A DNA stretch of 40,101 bases, taken from contig NZ_CAKJTL010000182.1 of assembly GCF_917627385.1 (NCBI RefSeq), positions 1 to 40,101 of the forward strand, read 5' to 3'. Positions 1 through 9,150 of this stretch are shown piece by piece (the stretch's first letter is position 1; the number at the start of each line of letters is the position of its first letter). Both the position numbers and the translations under genes were made by a program. The stretch comes from Protofrankia sp. CiT1 (GTDB lineage Bacteria > Actinomycetota > Actinomycetes > Frankiales > Frankiaceae). The notes under the pieces were generated by a model. That model saw nothing but the letters and a program-made list of their open reading frames with translations. It did no database searches and had not been told where the DNA came from.

Positions 1-462
1 CGCCCCGACCGCTGTGAACAGCAGCCCACAAGCCAGGAACAACGCCAGATCATGATTGCTTGCTGGTGTGCCGACCTTGGCCCCGCTGCTGAAAGCGAGG
101 GCCAACAGCCCAATTCCCGCGGTGAGGCACGCCATCCCACGCCAACCCACCCGGCTGATCCGCTCTCCTAGGTAACGCCGGGCCAGCAACGAGAAGACCA
201 CCATGTCGCCCGCCATGAGCGGAGCAACAAGAGCGACCGGCGCCACCGACAGCGCGAGTACCTCCAACAGGAACGACCCGGCTTCAACAGCGAGCCCAAG
301 CAGCCACAACGGTCGCAATACAAGACGTAACAGCAGGCCAAGCCCCAACCCGCCACCGGGCGGGGCCTGGCGTGCCGCGACAGCCTGGATGAGCGGAGCC
401 GTCCCATACAGCGCCGCCGACACAACAGTGACAGGGACGCCGACAACGAGCGCGTCGCTCAC
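1..462 (-). CDS. EamA/DMT-type membrane transporter (partial, C-terminus beyond window)
   Basis: The minus-strand frame from a GTG at 462 stays open to base 1 (154 codons) and has no stop inside the window, so the C-terminal part is missing. It starts VSDALVVGVPVTVVSAALYG and shows repeated hydrophobic stretches separated by short charged loops. Near residues 85-105 is a PLMAGDMVVFSLLARRYLGE-like stretch, where a helix ending is followed by an RxxGER loop; this resembles the EamA/DMT fold (PF00892 family), in which ten helices form two repeats. A GGAAG lies about five bases before the GTG. It follows the glycosyltransferase by about 50 bp on the same strand, so it is probably the last or a late gene of the sugar operon. 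DMT-fold proteins include exporters and the ArnE/ArnF lipid-linked aminosugar flippase subunits. A role in moving a glycolipid or sugar product is inference; a metabolite exporter is the alternative. Confidence 0.72.
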   Translation of the reverse strand, partial: MSDALVVGVPVTVVSAALYGTAPLIQAVAARQAPPGGGLGLGLLLRLVLRPLWLLGLAVEAGSFLLEVLALSVAPVALVAPLMAGDMVVFSLLARRYLGERISRVGWRGMACLTAGIGLLALAFSSGAKVGTPASNHDLALFLACGLLFTAVGA

Positions 463-513
463 ATGTCTTCCCGGACACGACTGGTAACGGCCAGGATACG
501 GCCGGTCTGGCCG

Positions 514-1671
514 TTACCAGCCATTAGCCAGCTCGACCTGACTGAGTGCGGCACCAAATGCCTGCTCCCAGGCCTCGGGCGTCCCGACCACCCGTACCGA
601 TGGTGGCTTGATACGGTCCAGCGCGGCGAGCGCCGAACGACGCAGGGACATGGCACCGGCGGAGGTCACGTCCGCGCGCCCCCGGTCGAGCTCAAGCTGC
701 AGGTTGTCGCGGCCGTGGCCGGGGACGACGTCCAGCAACAGGAGGTCACGACCGATGACCCGCGCCTCGCTACAGGTGTCACCCGACGAGGTGACAACAA
801 GATCACTTGCTGCCATCAGCTCGGGGATACGGTCGGTGAAGCCGAAAGGGATGATCCGTGGGTGCGTGTTCGCACGTTCTCGCAGGCGTGCCGCAAGCGA
901 GACGTTGCGTCCAGCTACCACAAGCACCCATATGCCGGCCTCGGCAAGTGCCTGAGCGCCCTCGACCAGCGGCCCGAGGCCCCAGGAACCCGACATCAAC
1001 AGTACGCACCGGGCGTCCGCGGGAATCTCGAGGGCCGCACGGGCCGCCTCCTGTGTCGGTGGGTCATAGAACGGTTGACGGACCGGCGTGGGTACCACCG
1101 CGATCCTCGCCTCTGGATGGAAACGCCGGACGAACCGCGCCGCCGTGGTTGAGGTGACCAGATACAGGTCGGTATTTTCATGTACCCACAGTCGGTGGAC
1201 ACAGACATCTGTGCAGAACACCGTGGTCACCATCCGGGGATGTTCGTGCTTGATCCGACTGGCCGCGGCGGCCCCGGTGGCGAAGATTGACAACAGCAGC
1301 TCCACTGGCTGGTCCCGCAGTTCCACGCGGAGTTTGGGTACGAGAAAGCGTGACGAAGTCGCCTCGATCGCCCTCGCCAGCCCGCCGCCTGGACGCATCT
1401 GCGAAAAGTGCAGGGCATCATACAGCCCAGGAACGGCCAGCATCCCGCGAAAAACACCCTCACCCGCCGACCCGGCCCGGCCGCCCATCATGCGCAGGGA
1501 GTCCAGCGTGCGAGTGGAGAATCCACGCAGAGCCAGCGAGTGCGCACAGGCCTGGGCCATGACGTCGTGGCCCATCCCGAGCGAGCCCGACAGCAAAAGC
1601 GCCCGCCGGCCAGGCTGGCCTTCCCGCCCCGTCGGGAAGGCCAGCGGTTCCTCCGTGTGATCGTCCGTCAT
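514..1671 (-). CDS. MGDG-synthase-like glycosyltransferase (GT28/MurG fold)
   Basis: This 385-residue protein has the two-lobed GT-B layout of the MGDG synthase/UgtP/MurG group. The N-terminal segment LLLSGSLGMGHDVMAQACA (about residues 26-44) is the characteristic glycine- and histidine-containing acceptor loop of the MGDG_synth domain. The C-terminal half carries VLLMSGSWGLG (about 225-235) and the nucleotide-sugar segment IPFGFTDRIPELMAASDLVVTSSG (about 275-298), typical of glycosyltransferase family 28 C-terminal domains. The family transfers a hexose from a UDP-sugar to a lipid such as diacylglycerol on the cytoplasmic membrane face. The ATG at 1671 is three bases after the epimerase stop with a weak ribosome site, which suggests translational coupling. 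The donor and acceptor cannot be read from sequence. The aminotransferase and epimerase upstream suggest a modified-sugar donor or product, by inference. Confidence 0.85.
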   Translation of the reverse strand: MTDDHTEEPLAFPTGREGQPGRRALLLSGSLGMGHDVMAQACAHSLALRGFSTRTLDSLRMMGGRAGSAGEGVFRGMLAVPGLYDALHFSQMRPGGGLARAIEATSSRFLVPKLRVELRDQPVELLLSIFATGAAAASRIKHEHPRMVTTVFCTDVCVHRLWVHENTDLYLVTSTTAARFVRRFHPEARIAVVPTPVRQPFYDPPTQEAARAALEIPADARCVLLMSGSWGLGPLVEGAQALAEAGIWVLVVAGRNVSLAARLRERANTHPRIIPFGFTDRIPELMAASDLVVTSSGDTCSEARVIGRDLLLLDVVPGHGRDNLQLELDRGRADVTSAGAMSLRRSALAALDRIKPPSVRVVGTPEAWEQAFGAALSQVELANGW

Positions 1672-1674
1672 GCT

Positions 1675-2661
1675 CTACTCGGAGGAGACCGGGGCGCCGA
1701 CCCCATCAGCCCGACGGGCGGATACCGGCTGGTCACTCGTGGGCTGTCGGTCCGCCAGGTACCACTCGACATACTGCCTGACACCGTCGGCAAAGCCGGT
1801 GATCGGCCGCCAGCCGAGCAGCCTCTCGGCCTTCGCGTTCGATACCGACCGGCCCCGGAAGTCACCCGGGCGTGCCGGGACGTGTTCGATCTCGACGCCG
1901 GGGAAGTGATCCTGGACCGCCTGCGCCATAGCCAGCACGCTGACCCGTTCGTTGCCCTCGAGCGCGATCGTCTCATTACGGGCCGCGTCATCCATGGCAA
2001 GCACATGCGCATCCGCGAGGTCACGGACGAAGACGTAGTTACGGAACTGCTGCCCATCACCAGCGACGGTAAGCGGCTCCCCGTTGAGCGCTTTCCGCAG
2101 GAAGCGAGCCAAGACCAGCTCGTCGCGCATGCCCGGACCGTACGGGATGCCGTAGCGCAGGACCGTGAAGTCCAGGCCATAGGTCTGCTGATAACTCTGC
2201 AGGAGCAGTTCGGCCGCAATCTTGGTTGACGTGTAGACGTGGCCGGCACGGCTCATCGCGAATTCCACGTCCTCGGTCAACGACCGTGGATCATCCAAAT
2301 CGCCCCCGCTGGCCCCATACACCCAGACCGTGCTCGCGAACAGCACGCGGCGCACTCCGGTGGCACGGGCGGCCTCGCACACGTTGGCCGTGCCCTCCAC
2401 ATTGAGGCGCACCGTTCGGATCGGATCGGCGAAAGCATGATCAACATTGGACATGCCAGCAAGATGGAAAACCATGTCACAGCCGGTAAAAACCGTGGTA
2501 AGCGCGGAGAGGTCCAGAACGTCCACAATCCGGTGGTCGGCACGTGGATCGGTCATGCGCGCATTCAGATCCAGCGAGATCACATCGTGGCCGGCGTCCA
2601 GGAGCCGGTCCACTACATGGGCTCCGATGAAACCGGAACCGCCAGTGACGATTATACGCAT
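1675..2661 (-). CDS. NAD-dependent sugar-nucleotide epimerase/dehydratase (extended SDR)
   Basis: This 328-residue protein is a classic extended short-chain dehydrogenase. The Rossmann motif TGGSGFIG sits at residues 6-13, the acidic residue after beta-2 (LDLN, D31) indicates NAD binding, and the catalytic pair is Y143 and K147 in YTSTK with FAST at 108-111 supplying the serine/threonine. FHLAGMSNVDHA and LNVEGTANV are family-typical. Members act on UDP- or dTDP-hexoses as 4-epimerases, 4,6-dehydratases or reductases; the exact reaction is unresolved. The gene lies between the DegT aminotransferase (72 bp upstream) and the glycosyltransferase (three bases downstream), so it probably supplies the sugar nucleotide in the same pathway. 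An ATG at 2661 opens directly into the beta-1 strand, which supports that start. Confidence 0.88.
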   Translation of the reverse strand: MRIIVTGGSGFIGAHVVDRLLDAGHDVISLDLNARMTDPRADHRIVDVLDLSALTTVFTGCDMVFHLAGMSNVDHAFADPIRTVRLNVEGTANVCEAARATGVRRVLFASTVWVYGASGGDLDDPRSLTEDVEFAMSRAGHVYTSTKIAAELLLQSYQQTYGLDFTVLRYGIPYGPGMRDELVLARFLRKALNGEPLTVAGDGQQFRNYVFVRDLADAHVLAMDDAARNETIALEGNERVSVLAMAQAVQDHFPGVEIEHVPARPGDFRGRSVSNAKAERLLGWRPITGFADGVRQYVEWYLADRQPTSDQPVSARRADGVGAPVSSE

Positions 2662-2733
2662 TGGTCATCCGTCCAAGATCGTCAGGTTTGGGGTCGGATC
2701 ATCTGGTCGGACCTGATCGGAGTGGATCCCCGG

Positions 2734-3864
2734 TCAGATCGTGACCGTGAGGGTCTCGACGGCGGATGCCAGTGACGCAAGCACATGGTCCACCTCAGCT
2801 TCGGTCATGTCCGAATGGACGGGGAGGCACACATGCCTGGCGCACACATCCTGTGCAACCGGATGGTTACCCCGCGCATAAATCTCAAAAACGGGCTGCT
2901 GGTGCAGTGGCGCCTCGTACACCTCACCGGACAGCGACACACCGTGACGCTCCTTGAGCTCCTTCTTCAGTCGTGCCCGATCGATGCCCGGACGTGGCAA
3001 TACGAGGTACTTGTAATAATTACTGCGCCCGCCGGTCGGCACCACAATCGGTTCGAGTCCCTCGATCTGGCCGAGGCCGGCCGTATAGCGAGCGGCTACC
3101 GCGTTGCGGCTGTCCAGAAACTCAGGCAACCTACGGGCGTGCACCAGACCGGTGACGGCGTGCAGTTCACTCATCCGCCAGGCGTAGCCCTGCTTGATGT
3201 GAACGTTCCCGAGAAATCCAGCCTTTCCCTGGTCCCGGAATATCACCGCCTCATCCCGTACTCGCTCATCAGCAGTGACGATCATCCCACCCTCGCCGCT
3301 GGTCACGACCTTCGTGGGATAGAACGAAAACGCCCCGGCCACACCGAACGAGCCCGCGTACCGGCCGTTATGGCTAGAACCGTGCGCATGGGCCGCGTCC
3401 TCGACCAGCAGAATGCCGCGTTCGTCACACAGCGACCTGATGTCGTCGACTTCAGGAGTGATCATCCCTCCGATGTGCACCAAGATCACCGCACGTGTGC
3501 GCGGCGTGAGCGCGTCAGCGACTGTAGCCGCGCTCAAGGCGAACGTCCTGGCGTCCACATCCGCAAAGACCAGATTCGCGCCGGCACGCAAGACCGCGAA
3601 GCCGGTCGCCGCAAACGTGTTCGTCGGCACGATGACGTCCGCATCCGCCACATCCACGGCACGGAGGATGATCTCAAGAGCCGCGGTGCCGCTACTGACT
3701 GCCACCGCGAATGGAACATCATGAGCCGCGGCGAACTCGGCTTCGAACTCCTTCGTATGCGCGCCGAGCGTCAACGCTCCGCTAGCCAGGATCTCCGAAG
3801 TCAACGACGCAATCTCCGCGCGATCGGCTTCGGGAAAGACGATCCGCGCCGCTGGAACCTGCAC
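2734..3864 (-). CDS. DegT/DnrJ/EryC1/StrS PLP-dependent sugar aminotransferase
   Basis: This is a fold-type I PLP enzyme of the family that aminates keto-sugar nucleotides. It has SSGTAALE for the cofactor phosphate, VEDAAHAHGSSHNG with the aspartate that contacts the pyridine nitrogen, and FYPTKVVTSGEGGM with the Schiff-base lysine. The frame is open from a GTG at 3924, but I favour the GTG at 3864. A strong GAAGGGGG lies about seven bases before it, and the resulting protein (376 residues, VQVPAARIVFPEADRAEI...) starts where family members usually do. In the longer numbering the aspartate is residue 176 and the lysine 205. It is the first gene of the aminotransferase-epimerase-glycosyltransferase-DMT operon. 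Likely product: a 3- or 4-amino-sugar nucleotide. Position specificity cannot be told. Confidence 0.9.
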   Translation of the reverse strand: MQVPAARIVFPEADRAEIASLTSEILASGALTLGAHTKEFEAEFAAAHDVPFAVAVSSGTAALEIILRAVDVADADVIVPTNTFAATGFAVLRAGANLVFADVDARTFALSAATVADALTPRTRAVILVHIGGMITPEVDDIRSLCDERGILLVEDAAHAHGSSHNGRYAGSFGVAGAFSFYPTKVVTSGEGGMIVTADERVRDEAVIFRDQGKAGFLGNVHIKQGYAWRMSELHAVTGLVHARRLPEFLDSRNAVAARYTAGLGQIEGLEPIVVPTGGRSNYYKYLVLPRPGIDRARLKKELKERHGVSLSGEVYEAPLHQQPVFEIYARGNHPVAQDVCARHVCLPVHSDMTEAEVDHVLASLASAVETLTVTI

Positions 3865-4830
3865 CTGCACACCCCCTTCGCTCCGCCCCACCTTGCTGTT
3901 CGCAACTGTCGCCGGTCCAGACACGGCGCAGCGCGACGCTACCGGTTCACCTACCTAAAAACCGTCAGGATCATTCTGCCGACGGCAACCTCCATGATCA
4001 TCTTTTGGGACGCCGACCTGCGGGGCGGCGAACGAGCCGAGAATGAGCGCCGAGATCCCGATTTGCACCTCCATCGCGGCTAGCAAACAAGATAGACCAT
4101 TGCCACCCAAATCCACCCGGACATCGACGGATGGCTCGCCTGAAGGGGCGACATAGTTCCACCACGAACACACGGATGAATCACAACGATGCAACTATCA
4201 CCCAACACGCCAATAATGGGCGCGTTTGACAACTTCATGACGACCAGTGGACACCTTCGCATCACGACAGCTTGGGCATCCAGAGATGAAAAATTGATCA
4301 TTGCGCTATGACCGCGGAGTGCCTGATCAACGGCCAGCATGACCGGCCAGCGCGAAGAGAAGATCTACCACAATGGTGGGACTTCGATCGACCGACGGCT
4401 CAACGCGCCTGTCGGCAGAGGCCCCGGCCTACCTGGTGTCTCACCGCGCAGGAACCGAAGCTGACCGTCATAGGCTCTGGCAGAGGACTGCGGTCGCGCC
4501 CCGGGGACCACAAAGCCCCGGCGAAGGGTAGACCATCTAGCGTACGGGGGGAACGCAGATCGTGCTACCACTTCGCCGGGACGCAAGGTAAGGATAGCGG
4601 CCAATTGAGCACGTCAACAGATGAAGCGGGCTGGGACTTTGGTCCCGACCTCAAGATCGATACTTTCTGGAGAGAATCAACTACAGAAAGATGTGATTCA
4701 CACTCCTGGCAATGACTCCAGGCAAAATGATCATAATCGTGCTGGCACCTCCATGGATCTCGCTGGACCGCAGCGGAGTACATGCCAACGGACGGATTCC
4801 CGAGAGCGGTACCCGGGAAGGAACAGCAGC
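3865..4830. other. Gene-free region between the sugar operon and the 4.8-kb gene
   Basis: I find no convincing gene here. The open frames on either strand are short or lie antisense to the aminotransferase and show no recognisable motif. The region is slightly more AT-rich than its surroundings around 4080-4310. It must hold the promoter of the minus-strand sugar operon and that of the plus-strand gene at 4831. Short imperfect dyads occur (for example CCTGG...CCAGG near 4707-4725), but none is strong enough to call an operator. Confidence 0.5.
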
Positions 4831-5259
4831 GTGACACAAGACAAGATCATAAGAGATCTCGCTGGCGTGGTCGGACTCATCGACAAGGTAGAACCCTTTA
4901 TCGAGCTTGAGGACACCTCGACCCGCGACGAAGCCGCTCGTGAGATACGCAACGCGGGTGTGCGCTACGCACGAGTCGTCCACCTCGAAGAGGACATCAT
5001 CCGCTCATCGATCATCACCTTGGATGACCTCGACAAGATCCGTAATCCGGCCCGGCCACTGGAAGAGGCGATCGATTCCTTTCTGCCCGAAATCTTCCTG
5101 GACTGGCGTGACTTCCTCACCAGCGCCGTCGACGACTCGCTGCGCAATGCGGCGACGGGTGCGACGATCACGGTCGAGGATGAGGGACGACCGCTCGGCG
5201 TAATCCCAATCACAACCATCGAGGCGTTCATCCATACCGACGACACGCGACCACGGTGA
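4831..5259 (+). CDS. Small acidic protein of unknown function
   Basis: A GTG at 4831 preceded by GGAAGGA at a spacing of about eight bases starts a 142-residue frame. The frame is open further upstream, but the upstream residues look non-coding. The protein begins VTQDKIIRDLAGVVGLIDKV and is acidic and mostly helical in appearance (LEEAIDSFLPEIFLDWRDFLTSAVDDSLRNA). It ends with a short strand-rich tail containing EDEGRPLGVIPITTIEAF. There is no signal peptide, membrane segment or metal-binding motif. I do not recognise the family. It converges on the metallophosphoesterase gene with only 34 bp between them and stands alone on its strand, so context gives no function. Confidence that it is a real gene rests on the ribosome site and the ordinary protein composition. 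Confidence 0.55.
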   Translation: MTQDKIIRDLAGVVGLIDKVEPFIELEDTSTRDEAAREIRNAGVRYARVVHLEEDIIRSSIITLDDLDKIRNPARPLEEAIDSFLPEIFLDWRDFLTSAVDDSLRNAATGATITVEDEGRPLGVIPITTIEAFIHTDDTRPR

Positions 5260-5278
5260 GCCTGCCACCGATGGCTAC

Positions 5279-5296
5279 TAACAGTTACTACTGTTA
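5279..5296. repeat. Short perfect dyad between convergent genes
   Basis: TAACAGT (5279-5285) and ACTGTTA (5290-5296) form perfect 7-bp arms around a TACT loop. The right arm includes the TAA stop of the metallophosphoesterase gene. The position between two convergent stop codons suits a weak transcription-end hairpin, but the stem is AT-rich with no T-run. Function is uncertain. Confidence 0.4.
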
Positions 5297-5989
5297 ACAG
5301 CTAGAGCGCCCAGGCATGACTTCGTAGAAGGTCACTTCGGATGCCGTATCGTCATAAAGCAACCAGTGGGACGGCTTGCCCCGCGCCGGGCCTACGTTGA
5401 CCAGCAGGCGCCGCGCACCACTCGGGTCGACCGGGGTTGGTACCCCTGGCATGACCGGCCGACGATGTGCCACGACGCCGGCCGGGCCGTTCATCTCCCC
5501 GAGCGAGGGCAGATCCAGCAGCAGCGTCTGGTGTGAATGGCCGACCATCAGGATCGGGACGTCGGGCAGCTCGACCAGCCGCGGGTAGAAGACCGCGGGC
5601 CACCCGGGACGAGCCGGCCCGTCCTCCCAGGAAAACTGGTGGCCGTGCATTGTCATGGCAGCCCCGAGCATCCGAGTTTCGGGCGCGGCAAGCAGGACAT
5701 CAAGATCACCAAAAATCTGTTCGGATCGCAGCAGATCGCGGATCCGCCACTCCTGGTTGCCCAGGACCAGATCGACCCCGGCCAGCTCACGCCACAGTGC
5801 CGGATCCGGTTCCACCACGTCAGTGAGCTCCCAGTGGGTGGCGGCAGTATGGCGACGCCACGGCACCTTCGCCTCGAGGTAGTCGCCGAGGCACACCACC
5901 TGGTCGGCCCCGCGCTGCTGCACATCGCCAAGCACGCGCCGCCATGCTTTGCGCCTGCCGTGCAGGTCCGCCACGACCGCGTATCGCAT
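5294..5989 (-). CDS. Calcineurin-like metallophosphoesterase
   Basis: From the ATG at 5989 this encodes 231 residues with an ordered set of metallophosphoesterase motifs: DLH (D8, H10), GDYLE (D36), GNQE (N78), MHGH (H115/H117) and GHSH (H151, H153). These residues bind a dinuclear metal centre in the YfcE/MJ0936-like phosphodiesterases and related protein phosphatases. The first motif is ADLHG rather than the more usual SDxHG/GDxHG. A GTG at 6004 would add five residues; the ATG at 5989 opens directly into the first strand and is preferred. There is no signal peptide or membrane segment, so it should be cytosolic. The substrate is unknown. It is alone on its strand here, diverging from the alpha/beta hydrolase across about 260 bp. 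Confidence 0.82.
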   Translation of the reverse strand: MRYAVVADLHGRRKAWRRVLGDVQQRGADQVVCLGDYLEAKVPWRRHTAATHWELTDVVEPDPALWRELAGVDLVLGNQEWRIRDLLRSEQIFGDLDVLLAAPETRMLGAAMTMHGHQFSWEDGPARPGWPAVFYPRLVELPDVPILMVGHSHQTLLLDLPSLGEMNGPAGVVAHRRPVMPGVPTPVDPSGARRLLVNVGPARGKPSHWLLYDDTASEVTFYEVMPGRSSC

Positions 5990-6253
5990 AGAACCACCAT
6001 CCACCGCTCATCGCCACCCCGCCAGATATGTACCCAGCCCGACGGGTGAGCACAAAAAGGAGAACTCGGCTCATTGCCGTGGATTCGGTACACCTGCTTT
6101 CTTGGTATTGGTTACCTCGGGTGAGCGGATCAAACGATCGCAGCCATCGGGACCGTCCCGGCCGGCTAGTCAAGCCGACTCCGGTCAAACTGGATTACGA
6201 CACCGTCCAGCACCGCATATCCGGAATGGCAGAACCTACATGGCAGATAGATC

Positions 6254-7156
6254 ATGAACCTTGAGACTCCCGGATGGTTCCGCAGCGCACTCGAGCAACG
6301 GCCCGAGCGGCGCACGACCCAGGTCGACGGATGCCGGATCAGCTACCGGTGCTGGGGGGAGCGAGAGCGCCCGGGAATCGTTCTCGTGCACGGAGGGGGC
6401 GGGCATGCGGGCTGGTGGGACCACATCGCGCCACTGATTGACAACGAGTACCGAGTTATCGCGATCGATATGTCAGGCCATGGTGACAGCGGACGCCGCG
6501 ATGAGTACAACCTCATCAGCTGGGCCACTGAGATCGTCAGCGTGGCACGGGACGCCGGCCTCACCGGCACACCGATCATCATCGGGCACAGCATGGGCGG
6601 CTGGGCATCGATCATGGCTGCGGCGAAGTTCCCGGAAAGCGTCGGCGGCATCATGATCATCGATGCTCCGGTCGCGGACGTCACCCCGGAGGAACGGGCC
6701 GCCCGCGAACGGACCGCATTCGGGCCGCTACGCGTATATCCGACCGTAACCGATGCCCTGGCCAGGTTCAGGACCGTACCAGACCAGCCGAACATGCTGC
6801 CCTACGTTGTGAACCACGTGGCACGGACCTCCATGGGCGCGGTCGAAGGCGGCTGGACCTGGAAATTTGATCCGGGCATTTTCCGAGGACGCCGGCCGTC
6901 TTCGCAGATCCTCAAAGAGGTACGCTGCCGGGTCGCCTTGTTTCGAGCCGAGTACGGCCTGATAACGCCGGACATCGGCACCGAGATGTACGAGCTGCTC
7001 GGGCGGGTCGCGCCAGTCATCGAAATCCCGCTCGCGGGGCACCATGTCATGCTGGACCAGCCGTTGCTGCTGGTCACCGGCATTCGGACGCTGCTTGCCG
7101 ACTGGCAACACTCGGTGCCCCAGAGCCGGCCGAAAGCGCAGGCAACCACCGCGTAA
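6254..7156 (+). CDS. Alpha/beta hydrolase
   Basis: This 300-residue protein has the ordered signature of a soluble alpha/beta-hydrolase: VHGGGG (46-50, oxyanion loop), DMSGHGDSG (72-80) and the nucleophile elbow GHSMGG (S113). It then has IIDAPV near the acid-residue strand, and GHHVMLDQP near the C-terminus with the catalytic histidine. The pattern matches esterases, epoxide or C-C hydrolases and haloperoxidase-like members; the serine nucleophile argues against epoxide hydrolases and dehalogenases. There is no signal peptide. The ATG at 6254 has a poor ribosome site. It converges with the MFS exporter gene, leaving about 110 bp. The substrate cannot be inferred. Confidence 0.85.
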   Translation: MNLETPGWFRSALEQRPERRTTQVDGCRISYRCWGERERPGIVLVHGGGGHAGWWDHIAPLIDNEYRVIAIDMSGHGDSGRRDEYNLISWATEIVSVARDAGLTGTPIIIGHSMGGWASIMAAAKFPESVGGIMIIDAPVADVTPEERAARERTAFGPLRVYPTVTDALARFRTVPDQPNMLPYVVNHVARTSMGAVEGGWTWKFDPGIFRGRRPSSQILKEVRCRVALFRAEYGLITPDIGTEMYELLGRVAPVIEIPLAGHHVMLDQPLLLVTGIRTLLADWQHSVPQSRPKAQATTA

Positions 7157-7266
7157 CAGGCCAGTGAGCATATGATCATGCCTCTTCGCCGGCAATCGGA
7201 GGCCCAGGGCCCTGGCCAGGCAACCGGTGGTCACCATAACCGATGGCCCGGTGAACGTGGCATTCG

Positions 7267-9111
7267 TCATCGGGCTTGCCCGGATGTTCTTGAGCCCTCG
7301 GCGCGGTGCGCGGGGATCAGCCCGGCTCCGGTGTCCGCCAAGCGCCCGCCTACCTCCTCCGCCGCGCCGAGCCTGGATTTCGTCCCGCCGGCAGACCCGG
7401 CGATGAAGGATGCGAGCAGGGCGATCAACAGCATTACGATGGAGAACGCAAAGGTAGCGGCAAGACCATCGGAGAACGGCCCGGAGATCAGATTCGGAAA
7501 AAAGGCGCGGCCGGTTACGTAAGCGCCCGAGTCAGGTAGAGCCGACAGCGTCTGCGGCCCGAGAAGCTGCTCCATCGGATTGTATCCGAGAAAGGCTGAG
7601 AATAGAACGCCGATCGGCGGGAGCGTGGAAACAGTCCGCGCAACCGGCACTGGCACACCTTGGTCCACAAGCCCGTTGAACATGGTTGACGGCAGGCTAC
7701 GCGAAAGCCCGATGACTATCAGTGTGAAGGAAAACCCGATCGAAAGCACGAAAGCGGCGTTCTGGAAGGTGGCGGCCATGCCCGCGCCAACGCCTCGGGT
7801 GTTCGCCGGCAATCCGTTCATCACGTCAGCCCGGTTCGGTGAAGAGAACAGACCGGTGCCCAGGCCATTGATGAGCAGAATCAGCGCGAATATCGGATAG
7901 GGGAAGTTCACCGGGATTACCATGAACAACACAAAGCTCACGATGACGATGGCCAGGCCTGCCATCGTGAACATCCGGGCACCGAAGCGGTCGGACAGCA
8001 CGCCGGCAAGCGGTGCGGCCACCAGAAACCCGACCGTCAACGGAATCAGGTAAATTCCTGCCCATAGCGGAGTCTCCGCGAAACCGTAGCCATGCTGCGG
8101 CAGCCAGATTCCCTGTAGCCAGATGAGAAGGACGAACTGGAGACCGCCGCGGCCGAGTGACGCCAGCAGGTTCGCGACATTGCCAGCGGAGAACGACCGG
8201 ATCCGGAACAGTTCCAGATTGAACAGCGGTTCGGCCACCTTAGACTCGATGACCGCGAAGGCGGCCAGCAGGAGTACGCCGCCGATCACCGCAGCCAGCA
8301 CCCACGGGTTGGTCCAGCCCATAGTGCGCCCACCATAGGGCTGTATGCCATAAGTGATGCCGACGAGCAGCGCGATCAACCCGCCAGCGAACGTCATGTT
8401 TCCCCACCAGTCCATCGCTGTACGACGCCGCACACCGTTGTCCCGGAGTTTCGCATAGGCCCAGAAGGTACCGAATACTCCAAACGGTACCGACACCAGG
8501 AAGACATAGTGCCAGTTGATCGGGGCGAGTAGCCCGCCCAGCAGTAGACCGAGAAAGGTGCCGGCGATGCCGGCGACCACATTGATACCCAATGCTAACC
8601 CGCGCTGACGGGTGGGAAAGGCATCAGTGAGAATAGCCGTGGAATTTGCGACGAGAAACGCCCCGCCCACGCCCTGTATGATCCGCCAGCCGATCAGCCA
8701 GAGAGCAGCCGTGGTGCCGTGCATCCAGGTAGCGGCCAGCAGAATCGAAGAAGCGGCGAAGATCGCAAATCCGAGATTGTACATACGGACGCGACCGTAC
8801 ATGTCCCCAAGCCGGCCAAATGTCACCACCAGCACGGCCGTGACGACGAGGAAGCCCATCATCATCCACAACAGATAGCTGATGTTGCCAGGGCTCAACG
8901 GGTTGATGTCGATCCCGTGGAAGATGTCCGGCAGCGCGATCAGAACGATCGACGCATTGATCGTTGCCATCAGCATGCCGAGCGTGGTGTTGGACAGGGC
9001 GATCCATTTGTAATGCGGACCCAACGTAATCGGGCGATTATCCATTGCCGATGGTCGAATAGTCCGCATATTGTCCGAAATTTGCTGGTCCATGCAGCCC
9101 GAGTCCCGCAC
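7267..9111 (-). CDS. DHA2-type MFS drug/metabolite exporter (14 TM)
   Basis: This is a large major-facilitator protein with about fourteen hydrophobic segments, as in the EmrB/QacA (DHA2) family of proton antiporters. TM1 is MLMATINASIVLIALPDI, and the loop VVTFGRLGDMYGRVRMYNLG is the motif-A loop between TM2 and TM3. WRIIQGVGGAFLVANS and GINVVAGIAGTFLGLLLGGLL correspond to motifs B and C of exporters. I choose the GTG at 9111 because GGAGGG lies about seven bases before it, giving 614 residues; a GTG at 9144 and an ATG at 9093 are alternatives. The C-terminal tail after the last helix is about 45 residues and hydrophilic. A 25-bp operator-like palindrome lies 40 bp upstream. No local repressor gene is adjacent. 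Confidence 0.9.
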   Translation of the reverse strand: MRDSGCMDQQISDNMRTIRPSAMDNRPITLGPHYKWIALSNTTLGMLMATINASIVLIALPDIFHGIDINPLSPGNISYLLWMMMGFLVVTAVLVVTFGRLGDMYGRVRMYNLGFAIFAASSILLAATWMHGTTAALWLIGWRIIQGVGGAFLVANSTAILTDAFPTRQRGLALGINVVAGIAGTFLGLLLGGLLAPINWHYVFLVSVPFGVFGTFWAYAKLRDNGVRRRTAMDWWGNMTFAGGLIALLVGITYGIQPYGGRTMGWTNPWVLAAVIGGVLLLAAFAVIESKVAEPLFNLELFRIRSFSAGNVANLLASLGRGGLQFVLLIWLQGIWLPQHGYGFAETPLWAGIYLIPLTVGFLVAAPLAGVLSDRFGARMFTMAGLAIVIVSFVLFMVIPVNFPYPIFALILLINGLGTGLFSSPNRADVMNGLPANTRGVGAGMAATFQNAAFVLSIGFSFTLIVIGLSRSLPSTMFNGLVDQGVPVPVARTVSTLPPIGVLFSAFLGYNPMEQLLGPQTLSALPDSGAYVTGRAFFPNLISGPFSDGLAATFAFSIVMLLIALLASFIAGSAGGTKSRLGAAEEVGGRLADTGAGLIPAHRAEGSRTSGQAR

Positions 9112-9150
9112 TTCGCCGCCCTCCACGCACGCCACTCGCCTCACTCGAAA

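Noticed and set aside
2785-4083. Long plus-strand open frame opposite the aminotransferase
   Set aside because: Antisense to a gene with intact PLP motifs; no recognisable domain on the plus strand.
5294-5306. TAGAGCGCCC at the end of the metallophosphoesterase gene resembling the repeat terminus
   Set aside because: Only about ten bases match and the following CCGGCAATAGG is absent; chance similarity cannot be excluded.
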